Below, in pieces: positions 36,018 to 47,060 of a stretch of 64,000 bases of DNA. The notes beneath the pieces are model-generated. The model was not told the DNA's origin and made no database searches. It saw only the letters and a program-made list of their open reading frames with translations. Numbering within the stretch: position 1 is the stretch's first letter; each line of letters starts with the position of its first letter. The stretch is from Colocasia esculenta (Eukaryota; Streptophyta; Magnoliopsida; Alismatales; Araceae). Location: positions 5,875,993 through 5,939,992 of the forward strand of contig CM024760.1 in NCBI GenBank assembly GCA_014218235.1. The letters are read 5' to 3'. Made by a program: the position numbers and the translations under genes.

Positions 36018-36482
36018 GTGGGCAACCCAGCGCATTGTATAGGCCATGGCCCAAACAATTTTCATCTCTCATTCAACGTGGCCCAGCCTACTTTGAAAAT
36101 ACACATTTCTTGTCAGCCCACTATGAAAGTACATCCCTGGGTGGCCCAACTCTCATCTTTTACCCAAGACCAGGCCCACCATACTAATTTGTTCCATAAT
36201 GGGCCATCTTTCACCCAAGGAGAAACACAATATTTTCAATGGCCCTCCACCTCCACTTCTTACTCAAAAGATGAACAATATGTCCCTCCTACAGAATTGA
36301 GTTTGCTTTACCAAGATCCACAAGGGGAAATTCAAGGACCATTTCTTGGTGCCGAAATCATATCATGGTTCGATCAAAAATTTTTTGGCATTGATCTGCC
36401 GGTGTGCTTAACAAATGCTCCTGAAGGCACACCCTTCCAACCACTTGGAGAATTAATGCCGCATTTAACACTTAGAGATTAA
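36018..36482 (+). CDS. Captured GYF-domain protein fragment in LTR element
   Basis: An open frame of 154 codons. Residues 93-150 read as a GYF domain of the plant EXA1/PSIG1-like (GIGYF-related) type: ELSLLYQDPQGEIQGPFLG, then ISWFDQKFFGIDLPVCL and NAPEGTPFQPLGELMPHL. GYF domains bind proline-rich peptides, and in these proteins they act in mRNA translation control. No capsid, zinc knuckle or pol residues occur, so this looks like a host exon picked up by a non-autonomous LTR element. Residues 1-92 are Pro/Ser/Gln-rich and unrecognised. Whether it is translated is unknown. Start is the first ATG of the frame. The second copy is at 41210-41745. Confidence 0.7.
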   Translation: MGNPAHCIGHGPNNFHLSFNVAQPTLKIHISCQPTMKVHPWVAQLSSFTQDQAHHTNLFHNGPSFTQGETQYFQWPSTSTSYSKDEQYVPPTELSLLYQDPQGEIQGPFLGAEIISWFDQKFFGIDLPVCLTNAPEGTPFQPLGELMPHLTLRD

Positions 36483-38821
36483 CCCATTCTGGCCCAAGCC
36501 CAAAGTCCACCTATCCACAACTTTCAAATTGGGCCCAATGCCAAATTGATATTCATGACAAAAGTCATCATGAGGGACATGCAGATCCACATTCCACTCA
36601 CACATCTCCCTCGCAATTAGGCCTCTTCGATGATCAATTTGGGCAATTTATGCAAAATTTCATGATAACCAACAAATCTTTGAGCAAACATTCACCCAAC
36701 AACAACAGAATTGGAGCAATCCTTTGTCAAAACTGACCTCCTGATTACTCAACTGATGGAAATCAGAAGGAGGCAAGATAGTCAGTCACCATGCCAACCA
36801 TTGACAATCATGCACATCATTATCTTGATTGTGACCAACAATTTGACTCTCAAATTCCATCCACAACTTCTCGGTCCAACATGATTGTGGACACGCCCAC
36901 TTGGAAAATGAGAGATAATATTAATGAGTCAAATCAAGAGAAGATGGGTGCCACTAAAAATCAATCATTGTCTTGGACCAACTTGAAAAAACGACCATCA
37001 AGAAGACTCCATCCATAATGTCATATTTGAGGAAAGCTCTAATGAGTTAGTTGAACTCAAGTTGGGGGGAGAGGAAAAAGAATGTCATCTAGATGTTGGG
37101 CCCAAGTTTGATGTGACATTATTTCAAGTGGGTGACAAAGAAGAGATGAGGTGGAGAAAGAGCTTGGTGTAATCATCAATCATTCTGATTGGGTAAGAGA
37201 TGAATTAGCAATTCTGCCTAAATCCACATTGACTGGGTCTCTCTCCATGTCGAGAAAGACATGGAACTCCTAGCTCTCCCTGATCTTGGCAAATCCAACA
37301 TGATCATGGACTGCTACCACTAGATGACTGGTCAACTGCACTTGAACCTTTTAAGCATCATTGTGTTGAAAGTCATATCCATTTCATTCCTGATCATGCT
37401 ACTATTTTTGACTCAAGTCAGCCTGTGGAGTTCAAGCAATCCTCTGAGCATCCAACTCAATCTGACCTCAATATCATGAAAGAGGATCTGAAAATGGAAG
37501 TTGTGGGTGAAAATGGGTGAAAATAATCAAGTCCGCATTGATGTGTTCAACACATATAAAGATCTTAGGTGTGTAAATGAAAATTTCTTAATTGAAGATA
37601 TGATCTTGAGTGCCTTAATTTCTCTATCACTTACTGATCTGCAAGGTATTTGTGGACCACTTGACCCACCATGGCTAATGATGCCTTAAAAGAAAAAATT
37701 TGGCGTCAATTGATTGGGGGGGTTACGTGACCCTATTACCCCATGTGTCTGGCTGAAGACATTAAACTTAGCGCTTGTTGGGAGGCAACGCATTTTTAGG
37801 AAAATTGATTTCTATTGATTTCGTTTTTATTTTGTGTCTTAGGTGTTTGTTGGCCACTATCCTTGATAAAGCTAGTGTGCAACCACCCGCATGTGATCAT
37901 CAGGTTGCATCTCTCCTTTCTTAACTTACATTGGCTTTATTCTATTATCATTACTTTTATGCCATTGAGGACAATGTCATTTAAGTGGGGGGGAGAGACA
38001 ATTGTATTTCAAATTTTGTCCCTAACATTGTGCTTCATGCTTCATATTTCATGCAAGAATTTTTTTTTACTTCTAGCTTGACTCATATTGTGTACTTGTG
38101 AAGGTGGTGAGTTGAAGAGGTGAGTTAACTAGTTATGTTTTTAGCATCTTTCTCAAAATACATTTGAAATTTCATCAACAGTAAAGTATTATTTTGAGCT
38201 ATTCAAATGGATGATGAGAGTTTTACCGAACTCAGGTTGATTGATTGATATTCTACATTCCTATTGATGACCAATCGTGGAGAAAAAGCTACCTGCCTAC
38301 AAATAAATGTGAAAATGTTGTAGTAGTGAAAAAAGAAAAAAAAAAGAAACATGGAAAATGCCCCTGATCTTAGTAACCGGGCTTGTGGCTCCTAAGGTAA
38401 GAGTTGAGGCTCGCGTCAAACGGTGAAGGGAAGTGCAGCACTATGTAAATGAAAAAAAAAAAAAAAATGAGCATGAAAAGAGAATTAGGCAGAGTGAAAG
38501 CTACCTATAATTCGAGGATCGAATTTAAGGAGTGTAGAGTTGATACCATCCCTCAGTGATAAGTAAAAACTCATGCATCCAGTTATTGATGCTTAAACAT
38601 TGAAAAAAAAAAGTCATGGAATTTGTATGTATCTTGAGGAACTGTCTAATGACATGAACTGACATATTTGCCTTTGACACTCTCAACTGGAACTTGAAAT
38701 ACTTATGATCAAGCATCATTCTTATTTCTTGTCATGAAGTATGATGTTTTGAACTTTTGTTTGTCCCAATTATTCACTTGTGTGCATTGCTAAGGGACTA
38801 GCAATGAGTAAGTTGGGGGTG
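36483..38821 (+). mobile_element. 3' internal region of array unit 1
   Basis: No recognisable pol. The region is studded with short frames broken by stops. Two marks are typical of Athila-related and other large derivative elements: TTAGCGCTTGTTGGGAGGCA near 37768-37790, and the GAGGACAATGTCATTTAAGT block followed by GGGGGGAGAGAC at 37966-38000, an internal polypurine-like tract. The terminal tract AAGTTGGGGGTG abuts LTR b at 38822. Confidence 0.65.
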
Positions 38822-40134
38822 TGATAAATGCATAATTATTGATGATAATCATGATGGTTTATGATCTATTGATGCTCAATTTTATATTAATCCAGTATAT
38901 TTTGTTATAAAAAGGATAATTTGATTAAATCTTTGTATGTGCTTTATTTGCAAGATAATGGGCCACTCAACAAGAATTGCTAATGGACCAGGATGGATAA
39001 GAGACATGAGGAGAGATTCTAATTTTAAATTATATTTTTTTCTCTCTTTCTTCTAATTTTCAAAACTCTCTCATTTTAATCTCTCTATTTTTAAAACCCT
39101 TCTCTTAATTCTCTCTTCTTCCTCTCTTCCTTCTATCTATATTTTAAAAGAATCTCTCCCTTTAAAGGACTCTCAATTCTCTTTCTCATTTTCGTTCTCC
39201 CCCTCTCTCCTCCGATCCCCTCCTTCCTCTTCTTCTTTCTCTTCTTCTTCCTCTCCTCTTTCTCTCCCCTTCTTCTTCTCCCTCGGTTTCTCTCTCTTAC
39301 AGCAGAAGCAGCACAGCAGCAGCCGCGCCCGGCCCGCCAGCACCCGGGCCTGCCTGCCGCGCCGCCTGCGCGCGGGCCCTGCCGCAGGCCACGCTGCCAC
39401 GACCGCGCGCGCCGCACGCCCCGCCCGGCCGCTCGCCAGCGTGCCCGCGCCCGCCCAGGCCGCGCCCTGCGTCGCCCACGCCTGCCGCGCCCGCGCCCAG
39501 CCGGGCCCCCCCGCGATGGCGCGCTGCGCTGCCTCCGCCTCCTCCACGTGCATGCTTTTGCATGCACGTAGAGGAGGCAACCGCCTCTCTCTCTTCTCCT
39601 ACCTCTCTCTCCCGCAACCGCCTCTTCCTCTCTCGCGCCTCTCTCTTCTCTCTCCGCTCTCTCTTTTCTCTCTCGCTCTCTCTTTTCTCTCTCTCTCTCT
39701 CTCTCCTCTCGCATCTCTCATCTCTCTCTCTTCTCTCTCTTTTGCGCTCTCTCTCCTCTCTCTTTCTCTCTTCTCTCTCTCTCTATCCTCTGTCTTCTTT
39801 CTCTTCTTATTCTCTTTATTCACTGTAATTGTTAATGACTTTGGTTAGAATAAAATATTTGTGTTATGTATTTTATTTAACTATTTGTCTGTGTTCTCTC
39901 ATTCACTTTTTATCTTTCTCTCTCTATTATTTACTTAGCTTAGATTTATTTAACGCACATAGTTTAAATATCACCACGTTATTTCCTAAATAAAATCCAA
40001 GGTTTTCAACTCTAAAATCTAGTTCCCATGGATTCGACTCGGTCTCACCACTTAACTATTGTCAAAATAATTAGTGTAGGCCGATAATTTGAGATTGTTA
40101 GTCACGTTTGTAACGACGCATTCGTGGGCTATCA
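38822..40134 (+). repeat. LTR b, shared by the two array units
   Basis: TGATAAATGC to GGGCTATCA, 1313 bp. It is preceded by a polypurine tract and followed by a primer site, so it serves as 3' LTR of unit 1 and 5' LTR of unit 2. It has the same GC block, hairpin and CT tract as LTR a. Confidence 0.9.
39537..39578. repeat. Hairpin with G-box and RY motifs in LTR b
   Basis: Same stem as in LTR a, with TTTT loop at 39556-39559 and arms ending at GCATGC. Confidence 0.9.
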
Positions 40135-40138
40135 ATTT

Positions 40139-40156
40139 TGGCGCCGTTGCCGAGGA
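40139..40156 (+). other. Primer-binding site, tRNA-Asp (unit 2)
   Basis: TGGCGCCGTTGCCGAGGA, one mismatch from the copy in unit 1. Confidence 0.88.
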
Positions 40157-41209
40157 ATTAGATTTTTAGTTTTGATAATCTTGGTGTCTTTTGTATATAT
40201 TCATGCTTACAATTCTTTTCTTTGTAGATATCAATAAAAAGTGAAAAATCCTGAAAATACAAAAATGGAGAATCTGCCAGAAATCTGTCACTTAAAGGCA
40301 GATCTGTAAGTAAAAGGGGCTGTTTGGAAAAAAAATCCGAAAATTGCACACAAAAAAAATCAGAAAAAAAGGTAAGTGAGGTGAGTTTCTTCTCTCTCTC
40401 ACTCTTTCTATTTGTTTTACTTTCCAAAAGAACGAGGGACATGCGTTGGGGGTAAGTACCCTTAAAACCCAATGATTGAGTTTCTTTTTTTTAGTTGCCA
40501 TGTTTAGATAATTCATTAAAAAAATAAAAAAAATCAATCACTTGAATCCAATAAAAGATGTCATGTCAAGATTAGAAACCTTCATCTTTAGGACATGCAT
40601 CATTTAGATTTCCATCTTTAGGTAATTTCTCTTTTTGAAAAGTTTCCTTTCTCGTCGAAGATTGCGGGAGGCAAGGTGAGAATCTCAACTTTCTTAAAAG
40701 CATGATCATGCATTGCCATGCTTGCATAGAACCCTGCTTGATTTTGTGGTGTGCACATCATTTCTAAAAACTTAAGGGCAGTTCCTTAACAAGATAAGGT
40801 GGGGATTTGATCACCCTTCCTTAGCCCACAAACGACAACTTCCTGCATCTTTTGCATTTCCAAGCCCAATAAAAGAAAGTAGAAACTTGACCTAGGGTTT
40901 GCTTGAGGACTTAGGCCCACTATCAAGTTTGGAGACTGGTGTCTAAGGCTAGAGGTTATTGGCAAACGCCTAAGTGGACAAGTGGTTACTTAATTAGGTC
41001 CCTGTGAGAGCAGGGGGAACCTCCCACTTTCCCACCTCTTACCTGGGCGGTTAACGAGCTTGAGAGTGGATTGAGTTAGGCCTCAGTTAATTAGTGAGAA
41101 ATTAAATGTTTATGTCCTAGGGAACCATAGGTGTCATAGGATTAATTGTTTGCTAACTTATTGAAAATACAAAAAAATCAGATATTTCAAAAAAAAAAAA
41201 AAAACAAAA
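40157..41209 (+). mobile_element. Leader of array internal region 2
   Basis: Near-identical to 34944-36017 with scattered one- or two-base indels, mainly in homopolymers. No gene seen. Confidence 0.7.
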
Positions 41210-41745
41210 AGAGATTTATGTGGGCCAACCCAGCGCATTGTATAGGCCATGGCCCAAACAATTTTCATCTCATTCAACGTGGCCCAGCTACTTTGAAAAT
41301 ACACATTCTTGTCAGCCCACTATGAAAGTACATCACCTGGGGTGGCCCAACTCTCATCTTTTACCCAAGACCAGGCCCACCATACTAATTATTCCATAAT
41401 GGGCCATCTTTCACCCAAGGAGAAACACAATATTTTCAATGGCCCTACACCTCCACTTCTTACTCAAAAGATGAACAATATGTCTCCTACAGAATTGAGT
41501 TTGCTTTACCAAGATCCACAAGGGGAAATTCAAGGACCATTTCTTGGTGCGAAATCATATCATGGTTCGATCAAATTTTTTTGGCATTGATCTGCTGGTG
41601 TGCTTAACAAATGCTCCTGAAGGCACACCCTTCCAACCACTTGGAGAATTAATGCCGCATTTAACACTTAGATATCAAACCATTTGCCCAAGCCCAAAGT
41701 CCACCTATCCACAACTTTCAACATTGGGCCCCATGCCAAATTGAT
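41210..41745 (+). pseudogene. Second copy of the captured GYF fragment, frameshifted
   Basis: Same coding sequence as 36018-36482. The GYF stretch lies at about 41492-41665 and changes frame near 41550, where GGTGCGAAATC has lost a C present in unit 1. After the domain this copy stays open where unit 1 stops, giving TLRYQTICPSPKS. The two copies therefore complement each other and the original insert probably extended further than unit 1 shows. Confidence 0.7.
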
Positions 41746-44014
41746 ATCATGACAAAAGTCATCATGAGGGACATGCAGATCCACATTCCACTCACACATC
41801 TCCCTCGCAATTAGGCCTCTTCGATGATCAATTTGGGCAATTTATGCAAAAAATTTCATGATAACAACAAATCTTTGAGCAAACATTCACCCAACAACAA
41901 CAAGAATTGGAGCAATCCTTTGTTAAAACTGACCTCCTGATTACTCAACTGATGGAAATCAGAAGGAGGCAAGATAGTCAGTCACCATGCCAACCCATTG
42001 ACAATCATGCACATCATTATCTGATTGTGACAAACAATTTGACTCTCAAATTCCATCCACAACTTCTCGGTCCAATATGATTGTGGACACGCCCCACTTG
42101 GAAAATGGAGATAATATTAATGAGTCAAATCAAGAGAAGATGGGTGCCACTAAAAATCAATCATTGTCTTGGACCAACTTGAAATGACCATCAAGAAGAC
42201 TCCATCCATAATGTCATATTTGAGGAAAAGCTCTAATGAGTTAGTTGAACTCAAGTTGGGGGGAGAGGAAAAAAGAATGTCATCTAGATGTTGGGCCCAA
42301 GTTTGATGTGACATTATTTCAAGTGGGTGACAAAGAAGAGATGAGTGTGGAGAGAAAGAGCTTGGTGTAATCATCAATCATTCTGATTGGGTAAGAGATG
42401 AATTAGCAATTCTGCCTAAAGTCCACATTGACTAGGTCTCTCTCCATGTCGAGAAAGACATGGAACTCCTAGCTCTCCTGATCTTGGCAAATCCAACATG
42501 ATCATGGACATGCTACCACTAGCTGACTGGTCAACTGCACTTGAACCTTTTAAGCATCATTGTGTGAAAGTCATATCCATTTCATTCCTGATCATGCTAC
42601 TATTTTTGACTCAAGTCAGCTGTGGAGTTCAAGCAATCCTCTGAGCATCCAACTCAATCTGACCTCAATATCATGAAAGAGGATCTGAAAATGGAAGTTG
42701 TGGGTGAAAATGGTGAAAATAATCAAGTCCGCATTGATGTGTTCAACACATATAAAGATCTAGTGTGTAAATGAAAATTTCTTAATTGAAGATATGATCT
42801 TGAGTGCCTTAATTTCTCTATCACTTAGATCTGCAAGGTATTTGTGGACCACTTGACCCACCATGGCTAATGATGCCTTACAAAAGAAAAAATTGGCGTC
42901 AATTGATGGGGGTGTTACGTGACCCTATTATACCCATGTGTCTGTCTGAAGACATTAAACTTAGCGCTTGTTGGAAGGCAACCAATATTTTAGGAAATTG
43001 ATTTCTATTGATTTCATTTTTTATTTTGTGTCTTAGGTGTTTGTTGGCCACTATCCTTTGATAAAGCTAGTGTGCAACCACCCGCATGCGATCATCAGGT
43101 TGCATCTCTCCTTTCTTAACTTACATTGGGTTATTCTATTGTCATTACTTTTATGCATTGAGGACAATGTCATTTAAGTTGGGGGGAGAGACAATTTGTA
43201 TTTCAAATTTTGTCCCTACATTGTGCTTCATGCTTCATATTTCATGCAAGAAATTTTTTTTGCTTCTAGCTTGACTCATATTGTGTACTTGTGAAGGTGG
43301 TGAGTTGAAGAGGTGAGTTAAACTAGTTATGTTTTTAGATCTTCCTCAAAATACATTTGAAATTCATCAACACAGTAAAGTATTATTTTGAGCTATTCAA
43401 ATGGATGATGAGAGTTTTACCGAACATTCAGGTTGATTGATTGATATTCTACATCCTATTGATGACCAACGTGGGGAAAAAAGCTACCTGCCTACAATAA
43501 ATGTGAAAATGTTGTAGTAGTGAAAAAAAAAAAAAAAAAAGAAACATGGAAAATGCCCTGATCTTAGTAACCGGGTTGTGGCTCCTAAGGTAAGAGTTAA
43601 GGCTCGCGTCAAACGGTGAAGGAAGTGTAGCACCATGTAATGAAAAGAAAAAAAAAAGAGCATGAAAAAGAGAATTAGGTAGAGTGAAAGCTACCTATAA
43701 TTCGAGGATCGAATTTAAGGAGTGTATAGTTGATACCATCCCTCAGTGATAAGTAAAAAGCCCATGCATCCTGTTATTGATGCTCAAACATTGAACAAAA
43801 AGTCACGAAATTTTGTGTGTATTTTGAGGAACTGTCTAATGACATAAACTGACATATTTGTCTTTGACACTCTCGACTGGAACTTGAAATACTTATGATC
43901 AAGCACTCTCATTCTTACTATCTTGCCATGAAATATGATGTTTGAACTCTTGTTTGTCCCAATTATTCACTTGTGTGCATTGCTAATGGACTAGCAATAA
44001 GTAAGTTGGGGGTG
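41746..44014 (+). mobile_element. 3' internal region of array unit 2
   Basis: Counterpart of 36483-38821, again without gag or pol. It keeps the GCGCTTGTTGGAAGGCAACC block (about 42965), the GAGGACAATGTCATTTAAG block with a G-rich tract (43160-43192) and a terminal tract AAGTTGGGGGTG before LTR c. Confidence 0.65.
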
Positions 44015-44658
44015 TGATAAATGCATAATTATTGATGATAATCATGATGATTTATTTCTATTGATGCCAATTTTATATTAATCCATTACTATTTTGTTAC
44101 AAAAAGGAATTTGATTAAATCTTGTATATGCTTGTTTACAGGATAATGGGCCACTCAACAAGAATTTGCTAATAGACTAGGATGGATAAGAGACAATGAC
44201 AAGAGATTCTAATTTTAAAAATGTAATTTCTCTCTCTTTCTTCTAATTTTCAAAACTCTCTTATTTTAATATCTCTCCTTATTTTTAAAAACCCTTCCTC
44301 TTAAATCTCTTCTCCTTCCTCTCTTTCCTCTACTACTTTATAAACTCTCTTTCTCTCTCTATTTCTATTATTCTTTCCTCCTCACTTTTTCTCTCCCTTG
44401 GCTCCGACACACCCTCCCTCTTTCTCTTTTCCGTTCTTCCTTCTTCCTCTTCTTTCTCCCTCCCTCCCAGTCTCTCTCTTTCTCACACAGAGCAGCAGCA
44501 GCAGCCTGGCCGCTGCCCCGCCTCAGCCCGCGCCCCGCGCCCAGCGCCCCTCGTGCCCGCCTGGCCGCTGCCCCGCCTCAGCCCAGCGCCCCGCCTGCCC
44601 GCCTGGCCGCTGCCCCGTGCGCCCCGCTCCCAGCGCCCGCACACCCGCGCCCCTCGCC

Positions 44659-44684
44659 CTCTACGTGCATGCATGCACGTAGAG
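44659..44684. repeat. Perfect 26-bp palindrome in LTR c
   Basis: CTCTACGTGCATG followed at once by its reverse complement. It replaces the looped hairpin of LTRs a and b, and the arms pair without mismatch. The hAT target site begins one base later (44685). Confidence 0.92.
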
Positions 44685-44692
44685 CCGCCGCT

Positions 44693-45895
44693 TAGGGGTG
44701 TAAACAGAGCGGATACGGAGCGGATATGGTTTTTCCGTGTCCGCTCCGAGTATTTAATCGGATAATCCGTATCCGCTCCGAATAAAATTCGGATACGAAG
44801 CGGATATTTTAGTTGGATAATGATCGAATTCGGAGCGATTCGGATATTATCCGTTCGAACATACGAAAACCAGTGAGGACTGAGGGGGAGGGGTTAGGGT
44901 GCCGTGGGGGGGGCGGCAGATGGGGGGTGCCGTCGCCCGTCGGGGGGGGGGGGGGGGGAAGGTAGAGAGAGAGAAGGGGAGAGACAGAGGGAGCTCAGGA
45001 GGAGGGCCGGAGCCCAGAGAGGGGAGCGCCATTTGAGAGGGAGAGAGAGAGGGAGGGAGAGCGTCGAAGGGGGGAAGCCGGTGAGGAGGGCCGGAGCCCG
45101 GAGAGGGGGAGCGCCATTTGAGAGGGAGAGACAGAGGGGGGGAGGGCCGGAGGGGGGGGGAGCGGCGGAGCCCGAGGGGGGGGGGGAGCGTCGATGAAGG
45201 GGAGACACAGAGGGGGGGGTGGCCGGAGGGGGGTGAGCGCCGGATGAGAGGGAGAGACGGGGGGGGGGGGGGGGGGGGGAGCGCCGATGAGAGGGAGAGA
45301 CAGAGAGGGAGAGCGTCGGAGGGGGGGAAGCCCAGGTGACGGCGAGGCTGTCTTCTTCGGACGGGGTGATGCCGTGATGGCGTGGGAGAACGGGGCGACG
45401 AGTCCAGTAGGGGTAGCCGACGGCGAGGGCATCACCGATTCACCGTGTCTGCAAGGCGAGGCCGCGAGGGTGGGGATGGCCGGCGCCGGCGGCCGATGGC
45501 GAGGACGACGAGGCGGGGATGGCTGGGACAGCCACCTCTGTCCGTGCGCAGATCACCTAGCGCCAGTGGTCAAGTCATCAGGGGGACAGGGTCACAGGGG
45601 GATGAGGCCGTGGCAGTGAGGGGGGGGGGGTCAGGGACTCAAGTTAGGGTTTTTTATATATATTTATATATTATATATAGATCCTTAGACCTAAGATCTA
45701 ATGGTCATGATTATCTGATTTCGGAGCGGATCTTAAACGGAGCGGATCACCCAATTCCGTATCCGCTCCGTTATTATCCGGATATTATCCGTATCCGAAA
45801 TCGATCCGCCGGATATATGTAAACGGATAATATCCCTTAACCGGATACGAATCCGAATCGGATCCGGATAATATCCTGATCCGTTTACAGCCCTA
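44693..45895. mobile_element. Non-autonomous hAT-type transposon (1203 bp)
   Basis: Terminal inverted repeats TAGGGGTGTAAAC and GTTTACAGCCCTA (12 of 13 matching) with a perfect 8-bp target duplication CCGCCGCT (44685-44692, 45896-45903). Subterminal regions repeat CGGAGCGGAT and GGATATTATCCG, likely transposase-binding arrays. The middle (44884-45640) is extremely G-rich on this strand and contains imperfect repeats with GGGAGCGCCATTTGAGAGGG. The frames there translate to Gly/Arg repeats, not transposase, so it depends on another element. Family-level placement is from TIR and duplication length only. Confidence 0.88.
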
Positions 45896-45904
45896 CCGCC
45901 GCTG

Positions 45905-46033
45905 CTGCTGCGCTCTCTCTCTCTCTCTCTCAGCGCTCTCTCTCTTCTCTCTCTCCTATCTCTCTCCTCTCGCGTTTCTCTCTTCCCTCTCTATTTTCTC
46001 TTTTCTCTCTCCTCTATTCTCTCTTCTCTCTGT

Positions 46034-46091
<58 letters not shown>

Positions 46092-46105
46092 ATCTCCTCC
46101 TCTTA
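45905..46105. repeat. CT microsatellite in LTR c
   Basis: Interrupted (CT)n, matching the tracts in LTRs a and b. Confidence 0.95.
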
Positions 46106-46477
46106 TTTTCTATTTTCTTTCTCGTTATTTCATTGTAGTTTGATTAATGACTTTTGATGAGAATACAATCTTTGTGTTAAACTTGTTGTTGTTATAGTTT
46201 TTCTTAGTAGTGTCTTGCATTCTCTCATTCCCTCTTTCTCTCTCTTTATTTTCCTAGTTTAAGTAGTTTAGTTTTACTTAATGCAACTTAGTTTAAATAT
46301 CACACGCTATTTTCTTAACTAAAAACTCACGTTTTCAACTCTAAAATCTAGTTCCCCGTGAATTCGACTCGGTCTCACCACTTAACTACTGTTAAAATTA
46401 TTAGTAAAATTATTAGTGTAGGCCGATAATTTTGACATTGTTAGTCACGTTTGTAACAACGCATTCGTGGGCTATCA

Positions 46478-46956
46478 AGATGCAATTATTAGAACAATTT
46501 GCCAGACTGGATCTGAACATTGAGCAGAGAAGTGATAAGATGATGGCTGCTAATCTTAGAGCTCAACCTGACATATTTGCCGAGATAAGAGAGCATCAGA
46601 TAAATGATCCATTCCTAGTCCGAGTCAGGGAGACCATAGCTGACAAGCCAGATTTCTCCATCACTGAGGATGGGAGAATATTATTCCAAGTAAGGATATG
46701 TGTGCCTGACAATGAAGAGTTGAAGAGAAAGTTGATGGATGAAGCCCACAAACGAAGTACACAATTCACCTAGGTGCAACCAAGATATACCAAGACATGA
46801 AAAAGTTATTTTGGTGGCCCCACATGAAGCGTGAGGTGGCTGAGCATGCCGCGCACTGCCTCTTGTCAGAAGGTAAAAGCAGAACATCATCGTCCTGCGA
46901 GTGTACTTAGACCCCTAGACATACCTGAATGGAAGTTGGGAAAGTATCGGAATGGA
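46478..46956 (+). pseudogene. Gypsy RNase H-integrase fragment fused to host sequence
   Basis: Plus-strand counterpart of G1 8400-7930. It reads [20 protein letters not shown], then the integrase zinc-finger region (IYQDMKKLFWWPHMKREVA and the A-H-C block) and VLRPLDIPEW. A stop and frame changes occur near 46770 and 46860. It starts exactly at the LTR c edge. Near 46956 it passes into the 3' UTR of a kinase gene copy, with GAAAAGGGA shared at the join. It is a truncated fragment with no element ends of its own. Confidence 0.85.
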
Positions 46957-47060
46957 TTGAAAAGGGAAGGCACAAGCCACTGCCTGGAGTTGCTCAAGCA
47001 ACATGTAGTTGATTGAATAAATTCCCACCGGTCTCCAGGGTTCCTGAACTGGATCCTATT

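Larger units (their letters stand above)
44015..46477 (+). repeat. LTR c of the array, carrying a hAT insertion
   Basis: TGATAAATGC to GGGCTATCA. Removing the transposon at 44693-45895 and one 8-bp target copy leaves about 1.25 kb, matching LTR b. It is directly followed by gypsy integrase sequence rather than by a primer site or a target duplication matching the left flank (GGTTC on the left, AGATG on the right). Confidence 0.88.

Noticed and set aside
44894..45822. Gly/Arg- and Pro-rich frames of 97-146 codons in the hAT element
   Set aside because: They come from a G-rich minisatellite and are open in many frames. No transposase motif (for example the hAT dimerisation block) is present.
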